NCBI GenBank assembly: GCA_034926865.1
Contig: JAYFQP010000007.1
Location: 62,001 to 126,000, forward strand
From: RGIG1902 sp034926865
Lineage (GTDB): Bacteria; Bacillota; Clostridia; Oscillospirales; Butyricicoccaceae
Direction of reading: 5' to 3'
DNA: 64,000 nt
Of this stretch, positions 1 through 8,692 are shown one piece after another. How positions within the stretch are numbered: position 1 is the first letter of the stretch; every line of letters starts with the position of its first letter. A program made the translations under genes and the position numbers. The notes under the pieces are model-generated. The model worked only from the letters and a program-made list of their open reading frames with translations. It did no database searches and was not told the origin of the DNA.

Positions 1-2
1 AC

Positions 3-146
3 GTTTATGAGCTGTTGGGCTTTCAGAAAATAGGAGTAAATATTAATTCGTGGAAAGATCAGCTTGGTGAGCTTCAGTCATCGATAGATTATGAGCTTGA
101 GCCTCAGTTTTTCAGAAGCTTTATAACAGCGAACAATAAGAAATGA
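3..146 (+). CDS. C-terminal end of an unidentified protein (partial)
   Basis: An open frame enters from the left window edge and ends at a TGA at 144-146, giving 47 residues that include YELLGFQKIGVNINSW and end in ANNKK. The tail is mildly charged, with no membrane segment or metal motif. I do not recognise the family. The LLGF stretch is faintly like the end of a GNAT acetyltransferase, but that is not enough for a call. About 230 nt of AT-rich DNA separates it from the next promoter, so it is not part of the following transporter operon. Confidence 0.45.
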   Translation, partial: VYELLGFQKIGVNINSWKDQLGELQSSIDYELEPQFFRSFITANNKK

Positions 147-371
147 TCTGAGAAAAGGATATGCCTCAAAAGGTTTATCATTTTTTAAATCCTCATAATG
201 TTTATTTAAAATAGAATCATCATTGCTTTGGTGCCGCTTGCACAAATACTGTAAGCGGCTTTTTGCTGCATTAAAAGCTTTGAAAGTATATAAAAATTCT
301 ACTAAGACGCACATTCTTTTCTTTTAAATTGAGTGCTGATTTGTGAAAAACGGAGAAAAACAAATTTGCCC

Positions 372-400
372 TTTACTTTAGCGTGCTACCATGCTAAAAT
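372..400 (+). promoter_or_regulatory. Sigma-A type promoter of the amino-acid ABC operon
   Basis: TTTACT (372-377) and TAAAAT (395-400) are separated by 17 nt, and a TG one base upstream of the -10 gives an extended -10. The start codon of the binding protein follows 32 nt later. The 147-371 stretch shows no gene. Confidence 0.6.
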
Positions 401-432
401 GAGGCCTATCAACAAAACAGAGAGGTATTGAT

Positions 433-1305
433 ATGAGAAAGATCGCAGCATTGATTTTGGCGGCCTTTGTGGCGGCTACATTTGCAGGATGCGGTTCAAC
501 CACTGCACAAGATACAGCATCATCCTATAAGCAAGAAGGTTCTTCTGCCGAGTCCGCGGACCAGTCATGGAAAAATGTGCAGAAAGCCGGAAAGCTCGTG
601 CTTGGTCTTGACGATGCATTTCCTCCGATGGGATATGTAGACCCCAAGACAGGCGAGCTTACAGGCTTTGATATCGACGTGGCAAAAGAAGTCTGCAAAA
701 GGCTTGATATCGAGCTTAAGCTTCAGCCAATCGAATGGGACAATAAGACCGCAGAACTCAATAACGGCAATGTTGACTGTCTGTGGAACGGTTTCAGCAA
801 AACCGAAGAACGCGAAAAAGAGTTCAATCTCAGCATTCCTTACATGAAAAACAATCAGGTCATTTTGATCAAGACCGATGCTGATTTCGCAGGGCTTGAA
901 AGTCTTTCGGGAAAGATTGTGGGTGTTCAGAGCGATTCCTCCGCTGAATCGGCGCTCAACGAGAATGAAGACTTCAAGAAAACGCTCAAGAGTGTTGTGC
1001 AGATAGACGATTATTCCAAGGCTGTTATGGAGCTTCAAAACGGAACGATAGACGCAATTGCTATCGACGAGATTGTTGCCCGCTTTTATCTTGCCAACAA
1101 TCCTGATTCTTACAAAATCATGCTCGAAGCAAACGGAGCTGATTGTTCACTGGCTGTGGAAGATTATGTTATCGGATTCCGAAAGGCCGACAGCGCACTT
1201 AAAGAGAAGATTGAAGATCAGCTTAAGGCTATGGCGTCTGACGGCACGCTTAAGGATATTTCAACAACATGGTTTGGCGAGGATGTAACTACCGTAGGCA
1301 AATAA
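433..1305 (+). CDS. Amino-acid ABC transporter substrate-binding lipoprotein (family 3)
   Basis: Extracytoplasmic receptor of a polar amino-acid importer. The 290-residue protein starts with a lipoprotein signal ending in FAGC, with the acylated Cys at residue 20, then a Ser/Ala/Gln-rich linker to about residue 50. The SBP_bac_3 fold follows: GKLVLGLDDAFPPMGY near 55-70, GFDIDVAKEV near 80-90 and IEWDNKTAELNNGNVDC near 100-115, typical of cystine, glutamine or histidine binders. A GAGG ribosome site lies just before the ATG. Permease and ATPase genes follow in the same direction, so this is the first gene of a three-gene operon. The ligand cannot be read from the sequence. Confidence 0.92.
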   Translation: MRKIAALILAAFVAATFAGCGSTTAQDTASSYKQEGSSAESADQSWKNVQKAGKLVLGLDDAFPPMGYVDPKTGELTGFDIDVAKEVCKRLDIELKLQPIEWDNKTAELNNGNVDCLWNGFSKTEEREKEFNLSIPYMKNNQVILIKTDADFAGLESLSGKIVGVQSDSSAESALNENEDFKKTLKSVVQIDDYSKAVMELQNGTIDAIAIDEIVARFYLANNPDSYKIMLEANGADCSLAVEDYVIGFRKADSALKEKIEDQLKAMASDGTLKDISTTWFGEDVTTVGK

Positions 1306-1340
1306 CCTAGTGGGAATCATAAAAAGGTTTATGAGCATGG

Positions 1341-1360
1341 AGCCGGGAACTTGCCCGGCT
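1341..1360 (+). other. Intercistronic hairpin after the binding-protein gene
   Basis: AGCCGGG and CCCGGCT pair with a 6-nt loop (AACTTG) in the 93-nt gap between the binding protein and the permease. No U-tract follows. It is therefore more likely an mRNA-stabilising or processing stem that favours the receptor than a full terminator. Confidence 0.45.
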
Positions 1361-1398
1361 TCGCGCTTTCTATAAAATGATCATACGGAGGTCGGAAG

Positions 1399-2040
1399 AT
1401 GAATTATCAGGTACTGCTTATTCAAATGCTGCAGGCTACGCTTATGTCGCTGCGGATATTTTTGGTCACTCTGATTTTCTCGCTTCCGCTGGGAATGCTG
1501 ACGGCGATTGGCAGAATGTCCAAACATAAGATCATTCATCTGCCGGTAAGATTCTATATTCTGATAATGCGCGGAACGCCGCTTATGCTGCAGCTCCTTT
1601 TTGTGTTCTATGCGCTAAAGCCGATATTCGGCATACAGCTGGAGCGTGTTCTTGCTGCCGAGGTTGCCTTTGCTCTTAATTACACGGCGTATTTTGCCGA
1701 GATCTTTCGTGGCGGAATTGAGGGGATTCCTCGTGGCCAGTACGAGGCGGCCAAGGTGCTGGGCTTTACAAGGAGGCAGACTTTTTTTCGCATAATCCTG
1801 CCACAGGTGATTAAGCGAGTTATCCCTCCTATGGGCAACGAGGTAATAACCTTGGTCAAGGATACTTCATTGGCACAGGTCATAGGTGTTGTTGAGCTGA
1901 TGAGGGTCACATCAAATTGGGTTTCTTCTGCGGTGAATATGACTCCATTTGCTATCGCAGGATTGTTTTATCTTTTGATGAATGGAGCGGCAACCCGCTT
2001 TTTTACGTCGGCAGAAAACCGTCTTGGTTACTACAGATAA
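1399..2040 (+). CDS. Amino-acid ABC transporter permease
   Basis: Membrane subunit of the importer encoded with the flanking receptor and ATPase. The 213 residues match the usual HisM/GlnP size (about 215). About five hydrophobic segments are visible, the first around residues 15-40. The cytoplasmic EAA loop that docks the ATPase is clear near residues 115-140 (GQYEAAKVLGFTRRQTFFR). The family-typical LNYTAYFAEIFRGGI stretch precedes it. GGAGG stands 8 nt before the ATG. Confidence 0.93.
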   Translation: MNYQVLLIQMLQATLMSLRIFLVTLIFSLPLGMLTAIGRMSKHKIIHLPVRFYILIMRGTPLMLQLLFVFYALKPIFGIQLERVLAAEVAFALNYTAYFAEIFRGGIEGIPRGQYEAAKVLGFTRRQTFFRIILPQVIKRVIPPMGNEVITLVKDTSLAQVIGVVELMRVTSNWVSSAVNMTPFAIAGLFYLLMNGAATRFFTSAENRLGYYR

Positions 2041-2081
2041 AAGACAGCTTTTAAAGTTGCTGCAAAAGGAAGGTCATATCT

Positions 2082-2843
2082 ATGCAGATTATATCGGTTA
2101 AGAATATTTATAAAAGCTTTGGAGGGCCTGAGGCCCTCAAGGGTATTTCTTTTGAAGTAGAACAGGGGGAGGTTCTAGCTGTAATAGGGCCTTCCGGGTC
2201 GGGGAAAAGCACACTTCTGCGCTGCATTGCTCAGCTTGAAACTGTTGACAGCGGAGAGATAAGCATATGCGGTGAGAAATTGGTGGAATCCGGCCAAAAT
2301 GGAGAGACAAGGTATGCTTCCCGCGCGTCCTGTGCCAGAATAGGCCGGCATATAGGGCTTGTGTTTCAAAGCTTTAATTTGTTTCCGCACCTCTCGGCGT
2401 TGCAGAATATCGCTGAGGCAATGATGTGTGTGCTTGGGTATTCAAGGCAGGAGGCTGAATCAGAGGCAAGGGTGTTGCTTAAAAAGATGAACCTTGAGAA
2501 CAGAGAAGATGCCTATCCCTGCGAGCTTTCAGGCGGACAGCAGCAGCGGGTGTCAATAGCCCGCGCGCTTGCAATGAAGCCCGATATACTGTTTTTTGAC
2601 GAGCCCACGAGCGCTCTTGATCCTGAACTGACGGGAGAAATTCTCAAAGTTATAAGACAGCTTGCCGAAGAGCATATGAGTATGGTGGTTGTTACCCATG
2701 AAATGCAGTTTGCCCGCGACGTCGCAGACCATGTGATTTTTATGGATGGCGGCAGCATAATTGAGCAGGGAAGCACAAAAGAGTTGTTTGAAGATCCTAA
2801 AATAGACCGAACACGCATGTTTCTTTCCTTCTCAGCAAAATAG
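2082..2843 (+). CDS. Amino-acid ABC transporter ATP-binding protein
   Basis: ATPase of the polar amino-acid importer. The 253-residue protein has Walker A GPSGSGKST near residue 38, the signature LSGGQQQR near 150 and Walker B ILFFDEPTSALDPE near 170, followed by the switch histidine in VVVTHEM. This layout is typical of GlnQ/HisP. It is the last gene of the operon. No strong terminator directly follows: a weak stem lies at 2994-3012 and a strong bidirectional-looking hairpin at 3065-3113. Nothing else is seen in 2844-3064. Confidence 0.94.
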   Translation: MQIISVKNIYKSFGGPEALKGISFEVEQGEVLAVIGPSGSGKSTLLRCIAQLETVDSGEISICGEKLVESGQNGETRYASRASCARIGRHIGLVFQSFNLFPHLSALQNIAEAMMCVLGYSRQEAESEARVLLKKMNLENREDAYPCELSGGQQQRVSIARALAMKPDILFFDEPTSALDPELTGEILKVIRQLAEEHMSMVVVTHEMQFARDVADHVIFMDGGSIIEQGSTKELFEDPKIDRTRMFLSFSAK

Positions 2844-3064
2844 TATGACTCAACAAATATGATGGCCTAATAACATCAGCCGTAAAGGCAGGTTCGCCGT
2901 TCCGGGGAGGGAAAGAAAAGATTGCGTTGCCGCTTTTGATTGGATGTTTCCTTGGATTTTTGTATGTACGCTGCAAACCCAGGGCGCAAGGGTTTTGATA
3001 GAATCATCAAAGCTTTACACTTAGTTCAGCGGACTTTAAATAAAAGATAAAACCATAAAAAATA

Positions 3065-3113
3065 GCTGCGGTTTGCCTTATCAAGAAAGTAGGAAGATAA
3101 AGCAAAACGCAGC
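3065..3113 (-). terminator. Terminator of the HAD gene, possibly shared with the ABC operon
   Basis: An 18-bp stem (3065-3082 with 3096-3113) has two G-U type positions. On the minus strand it is followed by TATTTTTTAT, so it fits rho-independent termination of the leftward HAD gene. It could also stop rightward readthrough from the ABC operon. Confidence 0.65.
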
Positions 3114-3135
3114 GCTTTTATATTTAAGAGGCAAT

Positions 3136-3876
3136 TTAGAAGGGACGACCTGCCTGCATAGCTTCAAGCAGGGAAGGAAGCTCTTTAAAGGTGCATGTTC
3201 GTATATTGTCAAGAGGCTTGTCCTGTTTATTTATAAGAAAGTCGGTTATAAGGATGGCATCCATGCCAAGGGACAGACATGGGAGGATATCTTCATCGAG
3301 ATCATTGCCGATCATTATGCAGTCGCTGGGTTCAAGGCCGGTCTTTCCCATGATCTCAAGATAATACTTTGGGTTTGGCTTGCAGAAACAGGAGTTTTCA
3401 TAGGTGGTTACATAGTCAAAATCCTCCCGGCTCATGCCTATCCATCCAAGGCGGGATTCTATGCCGACCCCAGGGAAGATCGGGTTTGTTGCCAAAATAA
3501 CCATGCTGTCTCCGGAGGAGGCAGCTGCAACCGCGGCCGGGGCAAGGGGGTTCGGGCGAGTGCAGGCTTTTGTTTTATGGAAACCGGAAGCATAGAAGCT
3601 GTCAAAGAGGGCGGTATCATCGTTTATCTGTTCGGAGCTTTTGCCGGTTATAAACTGCTTGAAGGTATCCCAGAAAACAGAAAAATTGGTTCGGCTGCCG
3701 TCATTTGTTACCATTGCTCCCGTGCCCTTCCATAGAGCCCGGATGATTTCCTCGGTGTTATATCCCCATTTCGATGCGGATTCGGAAAGCGCCTTTACAT
3801 AGGCATTGGTGAACTCGTCGTTGTCCATTGGCACGAGTGTGCCGTCAAGATCAAATAAAACAGCTTTTTTATACAA
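3136..3876 (-). CDS. HAD-superfamily hydrolase
   Basis: Probable small-molecule phosphatase of the haloacid dehalogenase superfamily. The 246 residues carry motif I DLDGT at 9-13 (nucleophile Asp9, acid/base Asp11) and a motif IV-like acidic GNDLDEDI near 190. A helical cap probably lies between about 20 and 100. The substrate is not predictable. It is a single gene between two hairpin terminators. The start is supported by a GGAGAA ribosome site 8 nt upstream. A long open frame on the opposite strand is a coding shadow. Confidence 0.85.
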   Translation of the reverse strand: MYKKAVLFDLDGTLVPMDNDEFTNAYVKALSESASKWGYNTEEIIRALWKGTGAMVTNDGSRTNFSVFWDTFKQFITGKSSEQINDDTALFDSFYASGFHKTKACTRPNPLAPAAVAAASSGDSMVILATNPIFPGVGIESRLGWIGMSREDFDYVTTYENSCFCKPNPKYYLEIMGKTGLEPSDCIMIGNDLDEDILPCLSLGMDAILITDFLINKQDKPLDNIRTCTFKELPSLLEAMQAGRPF

Positions 3877-3897
3877 GTGTTCTTCTCCTTTCGATCT

Positions 3898-3935
3898 AAA
3901 AGCGCCTCCAGGCTCTGAGGAGAGGAGGCGCTTTT
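3898..3935 (-). terminator. Terminator of the SLH-protein gene
   Basis: AAAAGCGCCTCC pairs with GGAGGCGCTTTT around a 14-nt loop, 29 nt beyond the stop codon of the SLH gene. The T-rich end of the stem on the minus strand suits rho-independent termination. Confidence 0.7.
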
Positions 3936-3963
3936 GAGCGATGAATGATGCTGTGGATTTTAT

Positions 3964-6900
3964 TTATGGCTGCGGCGTTTCTGCGGGAGGAGCTTCGGGC
4001 TCCTTATAGATGCTAACTGTCAGCGTATAGGTCGTCGTCGAACCATTTTCGGCGGTTACGGTTATGGCAGCCTGTGCGGTTTCTGCTCCATCTGCTACTG
4101 TCAGCTGGTACCTTGAGCCGCTAGTGAAAGGCTTACCGTCGATTTCCATGGTTGAGTGGCTGTCTGAAATAGTGGGTGTTATCCAAAGTGTGCCGGAGGA
4201 GGGCTTGAGCTCTCCTGTTACAGATGCCGTAGCTGCACCACCTGAACTGGAGGACAGCGATGCTATATATGTGCCCTCGGAATCTTCTACTGTGAGAGAT
4301 GAGAGGCTGGAATCTTTTGAGGTAGCCAATGTTTTGAAGCTGTAGGTCTCTGTGAGGGTTTTACTGCCGTCATACGTCAGTACTGCGGTGACAGTATAGC
4401 TCCCGCCCTCGGTAAGCTCGTCGACTTCTTGAACAAAGCTGCCCTTGTCTGAGTTTGGAATGAAGCCGTCTTTAAGAGTTATCGTAGAGCTTCCCTTGCA
4501 GATAAGCTTGAAGGAGGCCGATTGTGCACCGCTATAGTCATAGCTGACTGTTATTGTAGCATTTGTCTTGCCAGGCACAGCAGTAACCGAGAGAGATGGC
4601 TTTTTTGTCTCGAACCAATAGCTTACAGAGCCGGAAGAAGCACCTGCAGAGGTTTTAAAAGCTCCGCTGCTGATAGTGACATAATATTTCGTATCATACA
4701 AAAGCGGATCTGTCAGCTTGAAGGAAACGACATTGCTTGAACAGCTGCCGGTGAAAGCAACCGCAGTGCCTGAAGAGCTGCCTGTGGTTATCTTGACATT
4801 GCTCTGAAGGTAAGCGTCGGTTATCGCGGTTGAAGATGATGTTAAAACAGATTCGTTGTATGTCAGTTTAATGGTGTCAGTGCTGAGGGATACGCCGGAA
4901 GCCTGATTGGCGGGGCTCATTGAGGGCGCTGTCAGCGCTGTGACGGCTTTGGTGGTAAAGTAGTAAGTCAAAGTAGAGCTGTTGCCTGTACCTGCCGAGT
5001 TATAAAAGGTGTTTTTGGGGATATAGATATAATATTTTGTGCTGTTTTTTAAGTATTGGTTAAGGGTGAGCGTGACAACCTTCCCGCTTGAGGATACAGA
5101 AGGGGTAAATGCGATCTTGGTTGCCGAGGAAGAGCTGCTGCCTTCTCTTATTTCAACATAGCTTGCGATATGAGAAGTGGTGAGAGAACTGTTTGAGCTG
5201 CTGCGGTAAACTGTATTGGGAAAAGTGAGCTGTATCTGCGAATTGATATCAATTCCTGTAGCTCCGTTGGAGGGGCTTACTGATGAAGGGGTATTGCTGC
5301 CCGAAGAGTTTACCTTGAAGGAGAAAGTGTATTCTTCATTGAGGTCATCAGAGGAATTTGAGATCGATTCTTCTTTTAGAATGACGTAATATGTATAACC
5401 TTCATCGAGTGATAAGGAAGGAGTAAGCGTAACTACCTTTTTGGTAGAGCTGATACTGGCTGAAAATGAGACTTTAGTTCCCGAAGAGCTGCCGCGGCGT
5501 ATCTCAAACACACTGTTTTTCAAATATGTGCTTGTGAGGGATGAGCCGCTGCTTTGATAAATGGCTTCTCCGAATGTAAGCTGTATCTGGGCATCGCTGC
5601 TCACGCCGGTTTCGTCATCTTCTGGGGAAGTGGATTTTGGAGCAAGAGTTCCGGAAGCGGATGATGAAGTGCCTACCGTGAAACTGAAAGCGTACTTGCT
5701 GTTTTTATCACCTGACGCGTTTTTGAAAACGTTTTCGTTGACCATTACATAGTACTTAGTATCTTTTGAAAGCTTGCTTTCAGGAGAGAGAGTTATGACT
5801 TTCTTTGAAGAGTTTATATCTCCGGAAAACGAAACCTTGCTTCCGGTGGTACTGCCCTTTCTTATGACGATGGCCTCATCCTCGATATAATCGTCATCTA
5901 TTGCCGAGCCATCGCTCTGGTAAATTGCTGAGCTGTATGTAAGCGTGATGTCTGTTGTCTGAGAAATGCCGGATTTACCATTTTTAGGTGATGTGGAGGA
6001 TGGCGTAAGCGTGCCGCTTGAAGAAGAGTCATCACCGATTTGATATGTGAAGGTGAGTTCAGGTGCATAGTCATAATGGCTGCTCATGATCGTATCTTCA
6101 TTGATTGAGATATAGTATTTTGTAGCAGATGTAAGGTCATCATCAGGAGTGATGGTTATGGTTTGTTTATCGGAGCTTATAGATGCTGAGAAAGACACCT
6201 TTGTGCCGGATGAGCTTCCCTTTCTAAATGTAAAGGCCGTTTTTTCAAGATAAGAAGAGGTCAGAGTTCCGCGGTCTTTGTTATAGAGCGCATCTTCAAA
6301 GATAAACTTAAACTCTTGGTCGGCAGCAACGGCAGTTGATCCTGAGGATGGATATGCTGCCGGAACGAGATATTCGGTATCTGCTGTTGTGAAATAAAAG
6401 TATTGCTCCTCGTTAAGCCCATCCGCATCACTTTTGATACTTTCATCAAGCAACACAATGCAATATTTTGTATCTGTTGAAAGGTCGCTTGACGGAGTAA
6501 TTGTTATAGTTTTCTTATCAGAGCTTATTGAAGCTGAAAAAGAGATGTTTGTTCCGGATTTGCTGCTTTTGTGAAGCTCGATAACACTTTTGAGGTATGA
6601 CGAGGTCAGTGCTGAACCGCCGGACTGATATACCTTATCTGAGAATTCAAGTGTTATGGCGGGTTTGATAGGAACATTATCTGCTCCGTCACAGGGGTAA
6701 ACCGTCGGAACAAGGCCTTCGGATTTGCCTGTGCCGGTCGAAAAGGCGATTACCTGCTTGGTGTTATATGCGCCGCTGCTGCCTTTGAAGGCGCCTGCTG
6801 TTATAATAAGAAAATATTCGGTATCTTTTGAAAGTGAGCTTAAAGGGGTCAGCGTTGCCGAGCGGGCATTGCCTCCCACTGAGGCGTAAAAGGCTACCTT

Positions 6901-8310
6901 TGAGCCGGTTTGGCTGCCCTTGCGAAGCTCAACGGCACCGCTTTGTATATACGTAGAGTTGAGAACAGTGCCGTTGGAAGCGGATACTGCTTCGCTGAAC
7001 ATCAACGTGAGATTTGCGCCGGTGTCCACTTTCTTGTCCCCGTTTTCAGGATAGGTGGTAACGGTAACGTACGTACTTGCTGTGCCTGAGCCAGTGACGG
7101 TTCCCGGTGTGACGGAGTATGTCACACCCTTGACATTCTGAATAGCCTTTGTTATTTTGCCGCTGCCCTTGAAGGAGCAGACTCCGTTTATAGTGGCGGT
7201 TGCTACCGTTGTGCCAGAAGAAAGGTTAAAATCTGAACCGGCCGCCGATGAGGGAACTGAAAGCTGGGATATCGAGCCGGAAGCAAGGCTGAGGCTGCGC
7301 TTTGCCGTTACTGTTACGGTGTTGTATTCACCGGCAAGCGTTATTTCTGAGGTGCCGGTACCGGCCGTTACATCGGTAAAGCCCTTGCCCGTTCCGGACA
7401 GATTCGATTCCGTAAGAGTGCAGCCTGTTGATATGTATGTGTTTGAAACAGTTGAAGTTCCTACCGCGGCAACACCTACGGCAGTAGAGCTGTTGATTGT
7501 CATATTTGATACGCTGGAGTTTGAAAGGCGTATGCCGGACGTGCCGCCGCCGTTCACAAGCATAGTTCCAAGTATTTTGCAGTTTTGGAAGGTTACGTTT
7601 CCGCTGCCAAGTGATGAGCTTATGATGACGTTTCCGACGTAGACTTTATCTGAATAAGTCTGACCTGTGGAAGTGACTGTGAGGTTAGTTGTTGTGATGC
7701 TTTCGGTGGACAAGAGTGACTCAATTATCTTGACGGCTTCGCCCCTTGTCAGATTTCCCTGGGGATTAAAGCGCTTTTTTTCGTCCCCTGACATATAACC
7801 CTTGGAATATACGGTCTTGGCTCCGCTGAGCGCCCACGAAGATATTGAGGAACTATCGCTTAGAGAAGATATATCCTTAGATTTTGAAGGGTCTGTAATC
7901 AATCTGGCAATGATAAGTGCGGCTTCCTGGCGGGTTATTTGATTGTCTCCCAGAAAAGTGCCATCGTCGTAACCGGAGATGTAGCCCGCCGCAACCGCTT
8001 TCTGCACATCAGAGGAGTACCATTTGGATGAAGTGACATCTGAGAAGCTTGTTGTGGCTGTCGCCGAAAGGCCAAGGGCCTTATTGAGCATTTTGCAGAA
8101 CTCAGCTCTTGTGATTGCTTTGTTTGGCTTAAAAGTGCCGTCGTCATATCCGTCAACATATCCGTGAGATACAGCCTTGTAGACATAGTCCTTAGACCAG
8201 TGCGATGAAACATCGCTGAAGGTTGTTGCGGCATTGGCGTTAATGGCGGTCAGAGAGCATAGAAAAAAAACAAGGAATGTGATTGATAGCAACTTTTGTA
8301 ATCGTTTCAT
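3964..8310 (-). CDS. Large SLH-domain surface protein with seven Ig-like (Big_5/SbsA-type) repeats
   Basis: Secreted cell-surface protein of 1448 residues. A signal peptide (about 1-28, ending ANA) is followed by three SLH repeats (about 30-205; the first contains FSDVSSHWSKDYVYKAVSHG), which anchor proteins to pyruvylated secondary wall polymer. Residues about 210-410 are a Ser/Thr-rich region resembling a beta-helix or stacked-strand stalk. Seven tandem repeats of about 112 residues follow (about 415-1235), each beginning with a YP/SP..G..GV motif and ending in a KYY(V/I).(I/L)..(E/G).(F/I) block, as in Big_5 domains. An Fn3-like segment (about 1240-1330), a cadherin-like beta-sandwich segment (about 1335-1435) and a Pro-rich tail end the protein. 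AAAGGAAG precedes the ATG. Ligand or enzymatic activity is not evident; an adhesive or structural role is inferred. Confidence 0.88.
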   Translation of the reverse strand: MKRLQKLLSITFLVFFLCSLTAINANAATTFSDVSSHWSKDYVYKAVSHGYVDGYDDGTFKPNKAITRAEFCKMLNKALGLSATATTSFSDVTSSKWYSSDVQKAVAAGYISGYDDGTFLGDNQITRQEAALIIARLITDPSKSKDISSLSDSSSISSWALSGAKTVYSKGYMSGDEKKRFNPQGNLTRGEAVKIIESLLSTESITTTNLTVTSTGQTYSDKVYVGNVIISSSLGSGNVTFQNCKILGTMLVNGGGTSGIRLSNSSVSNMTINSSTAVGVAAVGTSTVSNTYISTGCTLTESNLSGTGKGFTDVTAGTGTSEITLAGEYNTVTVTAKRSLSLASGSISQLSVPSSAAGSDFNLSSGTTVATATINGVCSFKGSGKITKAIQNVKGVTYSVTPGTVTGSGTASTYVTVTTYPENGDKKVDTGANLTLMFSEAVSASNGTVLNSTYIQSGAVELRKGSQTGSKVAFYASVGGNARSATLTPLSSLSKDTEYFLIITAGAFKGSSGAYNTKQVIAFSTGTGKSEGLVPTVYPCDGADNVPIKPAITLEFSDKVYQSGGSALTSSYLKSVIELHKSSKSGTNISFSASISSDKKTITITPSSDLSTDTKYCIVLLDESIKSDADGLNEEQYFYFTTADTEYLVPAAYPSSGSTAVAADQEFKFIFEDALYNKDRGTLTSSYLEKTAFTFRKGSSSGTKVSFSASISSDKQTITITPDDDLTSATKYYISINEDTIMSSHYDYAPELTFTYQIGDDSSSSGTLTPSSTSPKNGKSGISQTTDITLTYSSAIYQSDGSAIDDDYIEDEAIVIRKGSTTGSKVSFSGDINSSKKVITLSPESKLSKDTKYYVMVNENVFKNASGDKNSKYAFSFTVGTSSSASGTLAPKSTSPEDDETGVSSDAQIQLTFGEAIYQSSGSSLTSTYLKNSVFEIRRGSSSGTKVSFSASISSTKKVVTLTPSLSLDEGYTYYVILKEESISNSSDDLNEEYTFSFKVNSSGSNTPSSVSPSNGATGIDINSQIQLTFPNTVYRSSSNSSLTTSHIASYVEIREGSSSSSATKIAFTPSVSSSGKVVTLTLNQYLKNSTKYYIYIPKNTFYNSAGTGNSSTLTYYFTTKAVTALTAPSMSPANQASGVSLSTDTIKLTYNESVLTSSSTAITDAYLQSNVKITTGSSSGTAVAFTGSCSSNVVSFKLTDPLLYDTKYYVTISSGAFKTSAGASSGSVSYWFETKKPSLSVTAVPGKTNATITVSYDYSGAQSASFKLICKGSSTITLKDGFIPNSDKGSFVQEVDELTEGGSYTVTAVLTYDGSKTLTETYSFKTLATSKDSSLSSLTVEDSEGTYIASLSSSSGGAATASVTGELKPSSGTLWITPTISDSHSTMEIDGKPFTSGSRYQLTVADGAETAQAAITVTAENGSTTTYTLTVSIYKEPEAPPAETPQP

Positions 8311-8424
8311 AAGCTACTTCCTTTCTTGAATCATACCTGCACTATTATTTTTGCTCTGGCGTTAACTATGAGAGCTAATGTGCTCTCAATATGCCGGCTT
8401 TTTGTGCGGTAAGTTGCTTTTTCT

Positions 8425-8500
8425 ATGCCACAGACGCAATTCAGGGTTGGCTATTCCCCGAAAATCGTCACAATTTCGATTAAGATTTGCGACATGGCAT
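8425..8500 (-). promoter_or_regulatory. Structured RNA leader upstream of the SLH gene (unidentified, riboswitch-like)
   Basis: The 217-nt leader predicted for the SLH gene contains a possible three-way junction. On the minus strand ATGCCA (8500-8495) pairs with TGGCAT (8430-8425), and CGCAA (8491-8487) region strands pair with TTGCG (8439-8435). Inside are two small hairpins: AATCG/CGATT (8481-8477 with 8467-8463) and GGGG/CCC (8459-8456 with 8446-8444). A further stem, GAGAGC/GCTCTC, lies nearer the gene. I could not match it to a known riboswitch class. Pairing is by eye only. Confidence 0.35.
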
Positions 8501-8533
8501 AAAAATTCGCTGTGTACAAGCCTGCTTTTAAAC

Positions 8534-8562
8534 ATTATACCATAATTACCCAAAAGATTTAA
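8534..8562 (-). promoter_or_regulatory. Promoter of the SLH gene
   Basis: On the minus strand an extended -10, TGGTATAAT (TATAAT at 8539-8534), has a weak -35, TTAAAT (8562-8557), at 17-nt spacing. Transcription would start near 8527 and leave a leader of about 217 nt before the ATG. Confidence 0.5.
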
Positions 8563-8692
8563 GTCGTATATTTTGACTTTATAATTACCGTCTTGTTCCC
8601 TTAAATGGAACATTCAGACAACATTTGCGTCATAATATCAAACGGTGGCATTTTATGCAAATGTCTTACAAAACCGTATATGGGGGATTCGT

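Noticed and set aside
78..314. Minus-strand 78-codon frame at the left edge
   Set aside because: It overlaps the end of the incoming plus-strand gene, has no ribosome site and is rich in residues expected from AT-rich noncoding DNA.
3073..3735. Plus-strand open frame of 220 codons
   Set aside because: It lies across a terminator hairpin and antisense to the HAD hydrolase, which has a clear DLDGT motif; no family resemblance.
8386..8613. 75-codon minus-strand frame upstream of the SLH gene
   Set aside because: It spans the predicted promoter and structured leader; no ribosome site, so the sequence is better explained as leader RNA.
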